This document shows, piece by piece, positions 32,922 through 42,059 of a stretch of 64,000 nt of DNA. The notes beneath the pieces are model-generated. The model was not told the origin of the DNA. It did no database searches and saw only the letters and a list, made by a program, of their open reading frames with translations. Within the stretch, counting starts at the first letter, position 1. Every line of letters begins with the position of its first letter. The stretch comes from Cellulosimicrobium funkei (GTDB lineage: Bacteria > Actinomycetota > Actinomycetes > Actinomycetales > Cellulomonadaceae), in assembly GCF_004519295.1 (NCBI RefSeq), contig NZ_SOZH01000003.1:372001-436000 (forward strand), read 5' to 3'. A program made the translations under genes and the position numbers.

Positions 32922-33404
32922 TTACTCGTGGGCCTCGCCGTGCGCCTTCACCAGGGCGGCGAGGCGACGCGCCTCCGCCTCGCCCCGGGCGCCGTCGGCC
33001 CGTTGGATGCCCATGACGGCGAGGGTGGACCCATCCGCGAGGTCGAGGCGAACCCATGCGTCGCCGGAGCCGAAGCGGACCGACACGATCTGGGGCCAGG
33101 CGAGGCGGCGCGTGTAGATGACGTTGCGCACCCGCAGGCCCTCGCGCGTCGGGACGGCGTGCACGCCGCCCAGGCGCCACAGCAGCCACGCCGCGAACAG
33201 CGCGAACGCCGCGATGGACAGCCGGTTCACCCACGACGTGCCGAGCGGCCCCGTCGCGGACAGCCCCACCACGACGCACCCGCCGACGACGACCACGCCC
33301 GTCGCCCAGGCCGACACCAGGCCGAACCGGGGCCGGAACGTGCGGTACGGGTCGTCGTCGCGGTCGCCCGGCAGGCCGGGGTCGGGGAACGGGTCGGTGC
33401 TCAT
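32922..33404 (-). CDS. PH-domain membrane protein
   Basis: The 160-residue protein has an acidic cytoplasmic start, two hydrophobic helices (SAWATGVVVVGGCVVVGLSA and LSIAAFALFAAWLLWRLGG) and a bacterial PH-like beta domain (TREGLRVRNVIYTRRLAWPQIVSVRFG, DLADGSTLAVMGIQ). Such bPH2-type proteins are unassigned in function. In M. tuberculosis the protein next to ribH (Rv1417) is of the same kind, which supports the orthology. Confidence 0.85.
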   Translation of the reverse strand: MSTDPFPDPGLPGDRDDDPYRTFRPRFGLVSAWATGVVVVGGCVVVGLSATGPLGTSWVNRLSIAAFALFAAWLLWRLGGVHAVPTREGLRVRNVIYTRRLAWPQIVSVRFGSGDAWVRLDLADGSTLAVMGIQRADGARGEAEARRLAALVKAHGEAHE

Positions 33405-33450
33405 GGCGCCACCGTCTCACACCCGCCGACCACCCACCGGCGGCACGAGG

Positions 33451-34305
33451 TCAGAGGCGCGAGGCGTGGATCCGGGTCACGAGGATCGCGCGCGCACCCA
33501 CGTCGTACAGGGCGTCCATGACCTGGTTCGTGCGGTCGCGGCGCACCATCGCCCGCACCGCCGCCCAGTCCCGGTCGTGCAGCGGAGACACCGTGGGCGA
33601 CTCCAGGCCCGGCGTGATCGCGACCGCACGGTCCACGAGCGACACCGGCACGTCGTAGTCCATGAGGACGTACTCGTGCGCCGTCAGCACCCCCTGCAGA
33701 CGACGGGACAGCACCTCCACCCCCGCCGGGACGTCCGCCTCCGCAACCTTGCGCGGCCGGATCAGCACCGCCTCCGACACCAGGATCGGGTCGCCGAACA
33801 CCTCCAGGCCGGCGCCCCGCAGCGTCGTGCCCGTCGAGACCACGTCCGCGACGACGTCCGCCACCCCGAGCTGCACCGCCGACTCGACCGCACCGTCCAG
33901 GTGCACCACCGTCGCGTCCACCCCGTGCGCCCGCAGGTGCCCCTCCACGAGGACCTCGTACGACGTCGCGACCCGCAGCCCCTGCACCTGCTCCAACGAC
34001 GTGATCGTCCCCGCCGGCGCCGCGTACCGGAACGTCGACCCCCCGAACCCGAGCTGCATGTGCTCCACCGCGTCCGCGCCCGAGTCCAGCAGCAGGTCCC
34101 GACCCGTGACCCCGACGTCGACTGTGCCCGACCCCACGTACACCGCGATGTCGCGCGGGCGCAGGAAGAAGAACTCGGCGTCGTTGTCCGGGTCCGCCAG
34201 CACCAGCTCGCGCGGGTCACGGCGCTGGCGGTACCCCGCCTCGCGCAGCATCTCGACGGCGGGCTCGGACAGGGACCCCTTGTTGGGGACGGCGATACGC
34301 AGCAT
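33451..34305 (-). CDS. hisG: ATP phosphoribosyltransferase (long form)
   Basis: HisG makes phosphoribosyl-ATP from ATP and PRPP, the first step of histidine synthesis. The 284-residue length includes the C-terminal regulatory domain that senses histidine. It starts [24 protein letters not shown], has [20 protein letters not shown] and the PRPP site [16 protein letters not shown]. It ends with the regulatory domain motif [24 protein letters not shown] lies before the ATG. hisE is directly upstream after a 109-base spacer. Confidence 0.95.
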   Translation of the reverse strand: MLRIAVPNKGSLSEPAVEMLREAGYRQRRDPRELVLADPDNDAEFFFLRPRDIAVYVGSGTVDVGVTGRDLLLDSGADAVEHMQLGFGGSTFRYAAPAGTITSLEQVQGLRVATSYEVLVEGHLRAHGVDATVVHLDGAVESAVQLGVADVVADVVSTGTTLRGAGLEVFGDPILVSEAVLIRPRKVAEADVPAGVEVLSRRLQGVLTAHEYVLMDYDVPVSLVDRAVAITPGLESPTVSPLHDRDWAAVRAMVRRDRTNQVMDALYDVGARAILVTRIHASRL

Positions 34306-34414
34306 GACAGGACCTTCGTTCAGGGGATCGGGCAGGAAGAGGGGAACAGCAGGGACGAGCGAGGGGCGAGCGGCGCTCGCGGCCGGGAGCGGGGACGCTC
34401 ACCGGCGCGGCCGC

Positions 34415-34678
34415 TCACAGATGCTCGTACACGTCCTGCAGGCTCAGACCCTTCGCCAGCATGAGGACCTGCAGGTGGTAGAGGAGCTGGGAGATCTCCT
34501 CCGCCGTCTTCACGTCGCCCTCGTACTCGGCGGCCATCCACACCTCGGCGGCCTCCTCGACCACCTTCTTCCCGATCGCGTGCACGCCGGCGTCCAGCTC
34601 CGCGACCGTGCCGGAACCGGCAGGTCGCGTCGTGGCCTTCTCGGACAGCTCCGCGAACAGGGACTCGAACGTCTTCAC
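34415..34678 (-). CDS. hisE: Phosphoribosyl-ATP pyrophosphatase
   Basis: HisE hydrolyses phosphoribosyl-ATP to phosphoribosyl-AMP, step two of histidine synthesis. The 87-residue protein has the MazG-like all-helical fold with [13 protein letters not shown]-type acidic metal ligands ([18 protein letters not shown]) and [13 protein letters not shown]. The GTG at 34678 is chosen because TACCCT ends 7 bases before it, a leaderless layout, and because [10 protein letters not shown] is the normal family start. Confidence 0.92.
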   Translation of the reverse strand: MKTFESLFAELSEKATTRPAGSGTVAELDAGVHAIGKKVVEEAAEVWMAAEYEGDVKTAEEISQLLYHLQVLMLAKGLSLQDVYEHL

Positions 34679-34751
34679 GGGCTCCAGGGTATCCGCCACC
34701 CGGACCCGGCCGGGGCGTGTCCGCCCAGCGGGCACGCCCCGACCGCCCCCG

Positions 34752-35219
34752 TCACAGGTCGCGCAGCGCCACGACCGTCGCGACCGCCGCCTCCGCGGCC
34801 TCCGCACCCTTGTCCTCCCGCGACCCCTCCAGGCCCGCCCGGTCCAGGGCCTGCTGCTCGTCGTCGCACGTCAGCACACCGAACCCCACCGGCACCCCCG
34901 TGCGCACGCTCACGTCCGTCAGACCCGACGTCGCCGCCTGGCACACGTACTCGAAGTGCGGCGTCCCCCCACGGATCACCACGCCCAGCGCCACCACCGC
35001 GTCCGCGCCGTGCTCCACCGCGCGTGCCGCCGCCACCGGCAGCTCGAACGACCCCGGCACCCGCACCACGCTCACGTGCGACACGTTCGCCGCCGCCAAC
35101 GCCCGCCGCGCGCCCGCCAGCAACCCGTCCATCACCTCCGTGTGCCAGCTCGCCGCGACCACCGTCACCCGCAGCCCCGACCCGTCCACGCTCACCGTCG
35201 GCGCACCTGCCCCGCTCAT
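34752..35219 (-). CDS. ribH: 6,7-dimethyl-8-ribityllumazine synthase
   Basis: RibH joins the pyrimidine from RibD and the four-carbon unit from RibBA to make lumazine, the direct riboflavin precursor. The 155-residue protein has [49 protein letters not shown] and [20 protein letters not shown], all standard. The ATG overlaps the ribBA stop (ATGA). It is the last gene of the rib operon; hisE follows after 73 bases with its own leaderless promoter. Confidence 0.95.
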   Translation of the reverse strand: MSGAGAPTVSVDGSGLRVTVVAASWHTEVMDGLLAGARRALAAANVSHVSVVRVPGSFELPVAAARAVEHGADAVVALGVVIRGGTPHFEYVCQAATSGLTDVSVRTGVPVGFGVLTCDDEQQALDRAGLEGSREDKGAEAAEAAVATVVALRDL

Positions 35220-36643
35220 CCCTCGTCCTCCTTCGTCTCCGTACCCGGCTCGTCGCCCGGCTCCACCAGGACAGCCCCGTCCGGGACCGCCACCGTGTCC
35301 AGCAGATGACCCATCGCCACCTTCTTCGTCACCAGGTACGCCCGGTTGTGCTCACCGTGACCCACCTCGATCCGCTCCGCCCCCACCACGTCGATGCCCG
35401 ACGCCACCAGACCCGTCACCTTCGCCGGGTTGTTCGTCAGCAACCGCACCCGCGACAACCCGAGGTCCGCCAGGATCGCCGCCGCCGCCCCGTACTCCCG
35501 ACGGTCCACCGGCCACCCCAGCTCCAGGTTCGCCTGCACCGTGTCCAGACCAGCGTCCTGCAGCTCGTACGCCCCGATCTTCGCCAGCAGCCCGATGCCG
35601 CGACCCTCGTGCCCCCGCAGGTACACCACCGCACCCCCCTCCGCCGCGACCCGCCCCAACGCCGCCCCCAGCTGCGGACCGCAGTCGCACCGCAACGACC
35701 CGAACGCGTCCCCCGTCAAGCACTCCGAGTGCACCCGCACCACCGGCACCACCTCCGTCCCGACGGCGCTCGCGGCCTCCGCACCGGCCTCACCCCGGCC
35801 CGAGGCACCAGCAGGGGGGACCGCAGGGACCAGCGCCACGTGCTCCGCCCCCGTACGCAGGTCCCGGTACCCCACCACCCGGAACCGGCCGTGCGCCGTC
35901 GGGAGCTCCGCCGACGACGTGCGGTGCACCCGCCGCGCCACCGCCTCCCGACCCGGCACCTCCGTGGCCACCGCAGGCGCCGGGTCGTGCACCCGCCGCC
36001 ACGCCACCAGGTCCGCGATCGTGATCAGCACCAACCCGTCATGCTCCGCCAACGCCGCCGCGTCCCCCAGACGCATCATCGTCCCGTCGTCGTGCACCAG
36101 CTCCGCGATACCGCCGACCTCACCCCTCCCCGCCAGACGCACCAGGTCCACCGCGGCCTCCGTGTGCCCCGCACGATGCAGCACACCCCCCGGCACCGCC
36201 CGCAACGGCAGCACATGACCCGGCCGGATCAGGTCCACCGGACCCGACCCCGGGTCCGCCAGCACCCGCAACGTCCGCGCCCGGTCCTCCGCCGAGATCC
36301 CCGTCGACACCCCCGTCGCCGCGTCCACCGTCACCGTGTACGCCGTCCGCCGCGGATCCTGGCTGTGCGGCACCATCAACGGCAGCTCCAACGCGTCCGC
36401 CCGCGCCGCCGGCATCGGCGCGCACAGGTACCCCGACGAGTGCCGGATCGTCCACGCCACCCACTCCGCCGACACCCCCTGCGCCGCGAACACCACGTCC
36501 GCCTCGTTCTCCCGGTCCGGCGAGTCCGCCACCAGCACCGGACGCCCCGCCCGGATCGCCGCCAACGCCTCCTCCACCGACCCCAGCCGCACGCCCCCCG
36601 ACCCCTCCGGCACCGCGGCGCTCGCGGACCCCGCGCCCGTCAC
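35216..36643 (-). CDS. ribBA: Bifunctional 3,4-DHBP synthase / GTP cyclohydrolase II
   Basis: The 475-residue fusion supplies both substrates of the pathway. The N-terminal RibB half (about 1-210) has [27 protein letters not shown] and [28 protein letters not shown]. The C-terminal RibA half (from about 245) has [20 protein letters not shown] with the zinc cysteines, [11 protein letters not shown] and [13 protein letters not shown] Gly/Ala-rich insertion lies near 285-300. The GTG start overlaps the ribE stop (GTGA) and its stop overlaps ribH. Confidence 0.95.
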   Translation of the reverse strand: MTGAGSASAAVPEGSGGVRLGSVEEALAAIRAGRPVLVADSPDRENEADVVFAAQGVSAEWVAWTIRHSSGYLCAPMPAARADALELPLMVPHSQDPRRTAYTVTVDAATGVSTGISAEDRARTLRVLADPGSGPVDLIRPGHVLPLRAVPGGVLHRAGHTEAAVDLVRLAGRGEVGGIAELVHDDGTMMRLGDAAALAEHDGLVLITIADLVAWRRVHDPAPAVATEVPGREAVARRVHRTSSAELPTAHGRFRVVGYRDLRTGAEHVALVPAVPPAGASGRGEAGAEAASAVGTEVVPVVRVHSECLTGDAFGSLRCDCGPQLGAALGRVAAEGGAVVYLRGHEGRGIGLLAKIGAYELQDAGLDTVQANLELGWPVDRREYGAAAAILADLGLSRVRLLTNNPAKVTGLVASGIDVVGAERIEVGHGEHNRAYLVTKKVAMGHLLDTVAVPDGAVLVEPGDEPGTETKEDEG

Positions 36644-37263
36644 GACGCGCTCCCGGGGACCACGCCGGACACCAGCAGGCGTTCGACGTACTTCGCGAGC
36701 ACGTCCACCTCGAGGTTCACCCGGTCGCCCGGCATCAGTCGCCCGAGGATCGTCGCCTCGAGCGTCGTCGGGATCAGCGAGACGCCGAACGTCTCGTCGT
36801 CCACGTGCGTCACCGTCAACGACACCCCGCTCACCGCGATCGAGCCCTTCTCCGCCACGTAGCGCGTCAGACCCCCAGGCGCGGAGAGCACCAGGTCGTT
36901 CCACCGCTCCCCCGGCGCGCGGCTCACGAGCGTGCCGACGCCGTCCACGTGGCCCTGCACGACATGACCGCCCAGCCGCGCGTCCGCCCGGACGGCCCGC
37001 TCCAGGTTCACCGGCGACCCCGCCACGAGGTCACCCAGCGCAGTCCGACGCAGCGACTCCGGCATCACGTCCGCCGTGAACGACCCGTCGCCCCCGAGGC
37101 TCGTGACCGTCAGGCACACCCCGTTCACCGCGATCGAGTCACCGAGCGCCGCGTCCGACGCCGCGAGCGGCCCCTCGACCGTGAGCACCGCGTCCTCCCC
37201 CGCGCCGCCCGGGAACGCGATCCCCCGGACCCTGCCGATCTCCTCCACGATCCCCGTGAACAT
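36640..37263 (-). CDS. ribE: Riboflavin synthase, alpha chain
   Basis: This enzyme dismutates two lumazines to riboflavin. The 207-residue protein has the two internally repeated lumazine-binding barrels, each with its G-D-S/V-N-G motif: ALGDSIAVNGVCLTVTS in the first and KGSIAVSGVSLTVTHV in the second, and it begins FTGIVEEIG. The ATG overlaps the ribD stop by one base (TGATG), and its own stop overlaps ribBA. It lies between ribD and ribBA as in M. tuberculosis. Confidence 0.95.
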   Translation of the reverse strand: MFTGIVEEIGRVRGIAFPGGAGEDAVLTVEGPLAASDAALGDSIAVNGVCLTVTSLGGDGSFTADVMPESLRRTALGDLVAGSPVNLERAVRADARLGGHVVQGHVDGVGTLVSRAPGERWNDLVLSAPGGLTRYVAEKGSIAVSGVSLTVTHVDDETFGVSLIPTTLEATILGRLMPGDRVNLEVDVLAKYVERLLVSGVVPGSAS

Positions 37264-38408
37264 CAACCCACCCGCCCTTCCGTGCTCTTCCTGGACACCA
37301 CCAGCGCGTCGTCCCCGACACGCCTCACCTCCACCGTGCGAAACCGGTGCGCGTCGGCGATCGTCGCCACACCGAACCCGTCCACCGCGCGTCGTCCGCT
37401 CCCCAGCAGCACCGGGGCCACGTACGCGTGCAGCTCGTCCACCGCGCCCGCGGCCAGGAACGCCGTCGCCAGCGTCGGACCGCCCTCCACCAGCACGTGC
37501 CGCACCTCGCGCTCCGCGAGCCGCTCCAGCACCTCACCGACGTCCCGCGTCAGCACGTGCACCAGCTCGCCACCCTCCCCGCGGACCCGCGCCGCCGGCG
37601 GGACACCCCGCAAACCCACGACCACGCGCAACGGCTGGTGCTCCGCCAGACGCACGGCGCTCGCGGCCTCGTGCGCGGCGACGTGGGAAGGGCCGTGGCC
37701 GCGCACCCGCGCGGTGAGCTCGGGGTCGTCGGCCAGGAGCGTGCCCGTGCCGACGACGATCGCGTCCACCTCCGCCCGCACGCGGTGCGCGTGCTCGCGC
37801 GCCGCGGGCCCGGTGATCCACCGGCTCGTCCCGTCCGCGGCGGCGACGTAGCCGTCGAGCGTCGTGGCCGTCTTGAGCGTCACGTACGGCGTGCCGCGCC
37901 GGACGGCCGCGAGCCACACCCGCAGGAGCTCCTCGCCCTCGGCGGCGCGCAGGCCGCGCACGACGCGGACCCCCGCGGCCCGCAGCCGGTGCGCGCCGCC
38001 CGTGGCGACGGGGTTCGGATCGTCGACGCCGAGCACGACCTCCGCCACGCCCGCGGCGACGAGGGCGTCGGCGCACGGGCCGGTGCGACCGGTGTGGGCG
38101 CACGGCTCGAGCGTCACGACCGCCGTCGCGCCGGCGACGTCGACGCCGCGCGCCCGGGCGTCCGCGAGGGCCGCCGCCTCGGCGTGCGGCGTGCCCGCGC
38201 CACGGTGCCACCCCTCGGCGAGCACGGGCCGCGGGTGCGGGTCGATCGAACCGGGCGCGGCGCCGTCGGGCAGGGTCGCGCCGGGCGGAGGGCCCAGCAG
38301 GACGCAACCGACGCGGGGGTTCGGCCCGTGCGCCGGCCCTCGGGCCGCCAGCTCGAGCGCGCGCGTCATCGCGTCGTCGACCGTCAGGGTGCGGGGGTGC
38401 TCGCCCAT
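37263..38408 (-). CDS. ribD: Bifunctional pyrimidine deaminase/reductase
   Basis: RibD deaminates and then reduces the pyrimidine product of GTP cyclohydrolase II. The N-terminal deaminase domain (about 1-150) has the zinc motif HAEAAALADA and PCAHTGRTGPC. The C-terminal reductase (about 165-381) has TLKTATTLDGYVAAADG, IVVGTGTLLADDPELTAR and LVEGGPTLATAFL. Its ATG is preceded by GGGAGGAGG, and it is the first gene of the operon, about 160 bases downstream of the FMN riboswitch. Confidence 0.94.
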   Translation of the reverse strand: MGEHPRTLTVDDAMTRALELAARGPAHGPNPRVGCVLLGPPPGATLPDGAAPGSIDPHPRPVLAEGWHRGAGTPHAEAAALADARARGVDVAGATAVVTLEPCAHTGRTGPCADALVAAGVAEVVLGVDDPNPVATGGAHRLRAAGVRVVRGLRAAEGEELLRVWLAAVRRGTPYVTLKTATTLDGYVAAADGTSRWITGPAAREHAHRVRAEVDAIVVGTGTLLADDPELTARVRGHGPSHVAAHEAASAVRLAEHQPLRVVVGLRGVPPAARVRGEGGELVHVLTRDVGEVLERLAEREVRHVLVEGGPTLATAFLAAGAVDELHAYVAPVLLGSGRRAVDGFGVATIADAHRFRTVEVRRVGDDALVVSRKSTEGRVG

Positions 38409-38569
38409 CGTCCTCCTCCCGGGCACGGGCGCTCCGGGGTGAGGGCGGGCGGCGGGTCGAGCCACGAGGGCTCGACGGCGTCGCTCACCACGGCGAGGCC
38501 GTCACCGTCCCGGACGGGTGCACCGGCGGGTCGCCGGAGCACCACGCGCCGAGGCGTGGCCACGCCGCA
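38409..38569 (-). promoter_or_regulatory. Expression platform between FMN riboswitch and ribD
   Basis: This 161-base stretch follows the riboswitch aptamer. It contains several stable hairpins: CCGGCG/CGCCGG (38523-38537), a GTCGAGCC/GGCTCGAC stem (38456-38476) and the GGGAGGAGG ribosome site of ribD. There is no T-tract, so control could be by translation or by Rho rather than by an intrinsic terminator. Confidence 0.5.
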
Positions 38570-38689
38570 CGTGCTTCCTCCCATCCGGACTTTCACCGTC
38601 GGTCCTGGAGTTCCACCAGGTCAACCGCGCGTGGGCGCGGGTCGCGGACTGTCACCGCCGGCTCGGAATTGCACCGACCCCGGAGCACG
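38570..38689 (-). ncRNA. FMN riboswitch (RFN element)
   Basis: Read on the minus strand the element has the conserved blocks of the RFN aptamer in order: GCCGGCGGTGACAGTCCGCGA, then CTGGTGGAACTCCAG, then ACCGACGGTGAAAGTCCGGA, and the closing GGAGGAAGCACG. P1 is formed by CGTGCT at the 5' end and AGCACG at the 3' end. It senses flavin mononucleotide and represses the rib operon when FMN is plentiful. The operon it heads, ribD-ribE-ribBA-ribH, confirms the function. Confidence 0.95.
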
Positions 38690-38717
38690 TTCGTGCGTAC
38701 TGCGTTCTGCAACCGCC

Positions 38718-38723
38718 GATGTT
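38718..38723 (-). promoter_or_regulatory. -10 element (TAACAT) of the rib operon
   Basis: TAACAT on the minus strand lies about 30 bases before the riboswitch starts, the right place for its promoter. No good -35 box is visible. The rest of 38724-38936 shows no gene and includes an AT-rich patch at about 38917-38930. Confidence 0.4.
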
Positions 38724-38940
38724 ACTCCGGGTGCGCGCCGCGCGGGCGCGACCGACGGTCCGACGCGTTCTCGCCCGCTCCCGTCGAGGTCCGCGCTCGC
38801 GAGAACCGCCTCACCCCGAGCGGCCGCCCTTCGCCGTCCGACGACCGCCAGCCCGTTCCTCCGTGCTTGGTGGTGAGTTTTCCGCGGTCTGTCAGGAGTG
38901 AGATAGACGCTTGGCACACTATTTTATGGGGAACGAAGAA

Positions 38941-38959
38941 GGGGCCCGTAGTGAGCCCC
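38941..38959 (-). terminator. Weak hairpin after rpe
   Basis: On the minus strand GGGGC (38955-38959) and GCCCC (38941-38945) can pair, followed by the T-rich run TTCTTCGTT. It lies 15 bases after the rpe stop codon. The stem is short, so this is a modest candidate. Confidence 0.4.
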
Positions 38960-38973
38960 CTCTCGTCCTGACG

Positions 38974-39642
38974 TCAGTGGGCGTGCGCCGATGCCTCCGC
39001 CAGCTCGCGCAGCGCCTGGATCTCCTCGGGCACGTTCTCCGCCCCGTAGACCGCCGACCCGGCGACGAAGACGTTCGCCCCCGCGTCCGCGGCCCGCTCG
39101 ATCGTCGACCGCGACACTCCCCCGTCGACCTGGATCCACACGTCGAGTCCCGACTCGCTCACGGCCTCGCGCGCCCGCCGGATCTTCGGCAGCGTCCCCT
39201 CGATGAAGGACTGCCCGCCGAAGCCCGGCTCGACCGTCATGACGAGGATCATGTCCACCTCGGTCAGCAGGTCCAGGAAGGGCTCCACCGGCGTCGCAGG
39301 GCGCAGCGCGACGCCTGCGCGGGCTCCCAGGCGGCGGAGCTCGCGAGCGAGCCGCACAGGGGCAGCAGCGGCCTCGGCGTGGAACGTGACCGACGCCGCG
39401 CCCGCCTCCGCGTAGGCCGGCGCCCAGCGGTCAGGGTCCTCGATCATGAGGTGGGCGTCGATCGGGACGGGCGACACCTGCGCCAGGCGCTCGAACACCG
39501 GCAGCCCGAGCGTGAGGTTCGGCACGAAGTGGTTGTCCATGACGTCGACGTGCGCGTAGTCCGCCGTGGCGATCGCGTTCAGGTCGCGCTCGAGGTTCGC
39601 GAAGTCGGCGGACAGGATGCTCGGTGCGATGAGGGCTGCCAT
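38974..39642 (-). CDS. rpe: Ribulose-phosphate 3-epimerase
   Basis: Rpe interconverts ribulose 5-phosphate and xylulose 5-phosphate in the pentose phosphate pathway. The 222-residue TIM barrel has [32 protein letters not shown] (catalytic Asp and metal His), [25 protein letters not shown] and [18 protein letters not shown] (39650-39655) ends 7 bases before the ATG, which points to a leaderless transcript. The gene is divergent from the GNAT gene over a 52-base gap. Confidence 0.95.
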   Translation of the reverse strand: MAALIAPSILSADFANLERDLNAIATADYAHVDVMDNHFVPNLTLGLPVFERLAQVSPVPIDAHLMIEDPDRWAPAYAEAGAASVTFHAEAAAAPVRLARELRRLGARAGVALRPATPVEPFLDLLTEVDMILVMTVEPGFGGQSFIEGTLPKIRRAREAVSESGLDVWIQVDGGVSRSTIERAADAGANVFVAGSAVYGAENVPEEIQALRELAEASAHAH

Positions 39643-39682
39643 GGGCCCCAGCCTAGGGGCGCGTGCCGGAGCCCGGTGCTCG

Positions 39683-39688
39683 TACCCT
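39683..39688 (+). promoter_or_regulatory. -10 element (TACCCT) of the leaderless GNAT gene
   Basis: TACCCT ends 6 bases before the GTG at 39695. In the same 52-base gap the divergent rpe gene has TAGGCT 7 bases from its ATG, so two leaderless promoters stand back to back. Confidence 0.5.
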
Positions 39689-39694
39689 CGTCGC

Positions 39695-40315
39695 GTGAGC
39701 GACCTCTCCTCCCCCTCCCCCGGCCCGGCCCCTGCCTCCGTCCGCGGCACGCCGCACCGCCCCGGGGACCCGCACGCCTCCGCACCCGTCGTGACGGTGC
39801 GCCCGGCCACGGTGCACGACCTGCCGCGGGTCGCGGAGATCGCCGCCCCGTTCGTGCGCGACACGTGCGTGACGTTCGAGGAGGAGGTCTGGGACGTCCC
39901 GGCGTGGCACCGCAAGCTCGACGACGTCACCGCGCGCGGCCTGCCGTTCCTCGTCGCCGAGGTCGACGCCCCGGGCGGGCCGAGCTCCCCGACCGGCGCC
40001 GTCGTCGCGGGCTACGCGTACGCGTCGGCCTGGCGCCCCAAGCCCGCCTACCGGCACACCGCCGAGGACACGATCTACCTCGACCCGGCGCACGCCGGGC
40101 GCGGGGTGGGGACCGCGCTGCTCGCCGCGCTCCTGGAGGCGGTCGCCGCCGCGGGGGTCCGCCAGGTCGTCTCCGTCGTGGCCGACGTCCCCGAGGCCGC
40201 CGGGTCGCTCCCGCTGCACCGCCGTTTCGGCTTCGTCGAGACCGGCCGCCTCACCGCCGTCGGGTTCAAGCACGGCCGCTGGGTCGACACGATCCTGCTC
40301 CAGCGCACCCTCTGA
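39695..40315 (+). CDS. GNAT N-acetyltransferase (phosphinothricin acetyltransferase type)
   Basis: The 206-residue protein has a disordered Pro-rich start (about 35 residues) and the GNAT fold: [56 protein letters not shown], and the acetyl-CoA loop [15 protein letters not shown], ending [27 protein letters not shown]. This end is typical of the PAT/MnaT branch, which acetylates methionine sulfone, phosphinothricin or similar amino-acid analogues. The exact substrate is open. Confidence 0.85.
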   Translation: MSDLSSPSPGPAPASVRGTPHRPGDPHASAPVVTVRPATVHDLPRVAEIAAPFVRDTCVTFEEEVWDVPAWHRKLDDVTARGLPFLVAEVDAPGGPSSPTGAVVAGYAYASAWRPKPAYRHTAEDTIYLDPAHAGRGVGTALLAALLEAVAAAGVRQVVSVVADVPEAAGSLPLHRRFGFVETGRLTAVGFKHGRWVDTILLQRTL

Positions 40316-40326
40316 GCACCCTGGGG

Positions 40327-40346
40327 CGCCCCGACCCGGCGGGGCG
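40327..40346. terminator. Hairpin between the GNAT gene and hipA
   Basis: CGCCCCG (40327-40333) and CGGGGCG (40340-40346) form a 7-bp stem with a 6-base loop, 12 bases after the GNAT stop and in the gap before the convergent hipA end. Confidence 0.5.
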
Positions 40347-40417
40347 AGCAGGCGGTCCTGGTGGGTGAGGGCGCGCGGACCCGCCGCGACCACCTGCTCG
40401 GCGTGAGAAGGAGACCG

Positions 40418-41704
40418 TTAGACGACCAGGGTTCGGCGGAGGTCGGTGGTACGGCGCTCGACCGTGCGCCAGGCGTGACGGCTCACGCCGGGGTGGGCGT
40501 CGCGGTCGATGTCCGCGAGCGCCGCGAGGAGTCCGTCGAGGGTCTGGGCGACGGCGCGCTGGGCGCGTCGGCGGGGCAGTCCCCAGGTGGTGCCCTCGGT
40601 GACGAGGTGGTCGGCGGTGAGGCGGTCCATGTCGCGTTCGCCGGCGACGTCCATGGCGAAGACGCGGGAGGCGTGGTCGTGGTGGAGGTGCATGGCGATG
40701 TCGTAGGCGGGGGCGAGGCGGACGGTGCCGTCGGCGTGGCGCAGGACGGAGATGTTCTTGGCGTGGGCGTCGGTGTTGCCGAGGGCGAGGTTGAGGGTGG
40801 TGAGGGCGAGGAGGGGGTCGGGGCGGGTGCCGTCGTCGCGCAGGGTGCGGGCGATGGCGGCGAGGGAGGGGAAGCGGCGGCCGTGCTGGAACTTGCGTTC
40901 GGGGTCGCGGGTGTTGATGCCGAGGGCCTGGGCGGCGTCCTCCTGGTGGAGGCGTGCGGTGCCGGTGGGGTCGGTGGGGTCGGGGACGCGGTCGTAGCGG
41001 GTGACGACGATGGCGCGTTCGCCGTCGAGCTCGGTGACGTGGGCGTGGACGGTGGTGAGGCCGACGCGGCGGGCGAGGTCGAGGGCGGCGGCCTCCGTGT
41101 TGACGAGGTCGGCGGTGGGTGAGTCGGCGGGGCGGGCGACCTTGAGGATGTGGGTGGTCGGTGCGGAGCCGTGGGGTCGGGCCCAGCCGTGCTCGTCGTG
41201 GAGGAGGGTGATCTTGGGTTCCATGCCGGGCAGGGAGCTGGTGAGGTGGTCGGTGCGGCCTTCTCCCCCGCTGCGTGCGACGGCGGCGCGCAGGAGTCGT
41301 GCGACGGCGGCGTCGTCGAGGCGTTCGGGGGTGCCGGGGGTGGGGAGGGGTTGTCCTTCGGGTGCGAGGAGGACGGCGCCGGCGGTGTCGTGGCCGTAGT
41401 GGACGAGGAAGGCGAGGGCGTCGTCGGGGTCGATGCCGGCGTCGATGGCCATGGCGTCGCGGGTGCGGCCCTCGGGGAGGAGTCCGTCGAGCCAGGCGGC
41501 GACGCGCGCGGGGTGGGGCGGGGGGTCGTCGGGTGGGGTGATGGGCAGCAGGTGGGACAGGACACGGGCGTCGTGCCCCCAGCGGTCGAGGGCGTCGGTG
41601 GTCCAGGTGAGGGTGACGCGGGGTGTGCCGTCGGTGGTGCGCAGGCCGGTGGGTGCGAGGGTCGCGACGGGGGTGCCGTAGAGCCAGGCGGTGAGGGTGG
41701 TCAT
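40418..41704 (-). CDS. hipA: HipA-type serine/threonine kinase toxin
   Basis: The 428-residue protein is a type II toxin kinase; E. coli HipA phosphorylates glutamyl-tRNA synthetase and causes dormancy. It has the HipA N-terminal subdomain (LTAWLYGTPVATLAPTG), DGLLPEGRTRDAMA, the segment SLPGMEPKITLL where the autophosphorylation loop sits, the catalytic NTDAHAKNISVL and the metal site LAPAYDIAMHL. The ATG overlaps the hipB stop (ATGA), so antitoxin is made first. The module sits inside an otherwise conserved housekeeping block, which suggests acquisition. Confidence 0.92.
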   Translation of the reverse strand: MTTLTAWLYGTPVATLAPTGLRTTDGTPRVTLTWTTDALDRWGHDARVLSHLLPITPPDDPPPHPARVAAWLDGLLPEGRTRDAMAIDAGIDPDDALAFLVHYGHDTAGAVLLAPEGQPLPTPGTPERLDDAAVARLLRAAVARSGGEGRTDHLTSSLPGMEPKITLLHDEHGWARPHGSAPTTHILKVARPADSPTADLVNTEAAALDLARRVGLTTVHAHVTELDGERAIVVTRYDRVPDPTDPTGTARLHQEDAAQALGINTRDPERKFQHGRRFPSLAAIARTLRDDGTRPDPLLALTTLNLALGNTDAHAKNISVLRHADGTVRLAPAYDIAMHLHHDHASRVFAMDVAGERDMDRLTADHLVTEGTTWGLPRRRAQRAVAQTLDGLLAALADIDRDAHPGVSRHAWRTVERRTTDLRRTLVV

Positions 41705-41928
41705 CGGCGTTCCTGGAGTCGCAGGTCGACGTCGAGGGTGTCGAGGAGCTCGAAGAGTCGTTGGACCCAGAGGTTCTCGACGCCGTTCTCTAGCTCGGAG
41801 AGGTACTGGCGGGTGATGCCGAGCTCGTCGGCGACCTGGGCCTGGGTGAGTCCGCGGGTTCGGCGGACGCGGCTGAGGTAGGCGCCGAGGTCGCGGGGGC
41901 TGCGGGGGGTGGTCCAGGTGTCGGCCAT
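41701..41928 (-). CDS. hipB: HipB-type antitoxin (XRE-family HTH)
   Basis: The 75-residue protein is nearly all a helix-turn-helix of the XRE type: LGAYLSRVRRTRGLTQAQVADELGITRQYLSELENGVENLWVQRLFELLDTL. It should bind HipA and repress the operon. GCAGGAG precedes the ATG at 41928. Four CTGACAC/GTGTC-type half-sites and a strong promoter lie upstream (41961-42026), consistent with autoregulation. Confidence 0.9.
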   Translation of the reverse strand: MADTWTTPRSPRDLGAYLSRVRRTRGLTQAQVADELGITRQYLSELENGVENLWVQRLFELLDTLDVDLRLQERR

Positions 41929-41966
41929 GCTCGCTCTCCTGCCGTGGGGTGCCCTGACGTGCGGCC

Positions 41967-42026
41967 GTGTCGGGATTCCCTGACACGACACGGTGTCAGG
42001 TTACTCTGACACCCCCGCGTTGTCGA
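41967..42026 (-). promoter_or_regulatory. hipBA promoter with overlapping operator repeats
   Basis: On the minus strand TCGACA (42021-42026), a 17-bp spacer and TAACCT (41998-42003) form the promoter. The perfect inverted repeat CCTGACAC-N6-GTGTCAGG (41979-41986 and 41993-42000) overlaps the -10 box. A further CTGACAC copy lies in the spacer (42006-42012), and a degenerate GTGTCGGG lies at 41967-41974. HipB binding here would block RNA polymerase. Confidence 0.7.
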
Positions 42027-42059
42027 GATATGACGACATCGCGACGCGGGGCGCGGCGC

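Noticed and set aside
40418-41986. Longer hipA start running over hipB
   Set aside because: The extra 94 residues are antitoxin-gene shadow. The ATGA overlap and the HipA N-terminal motif fix the start at 41704.
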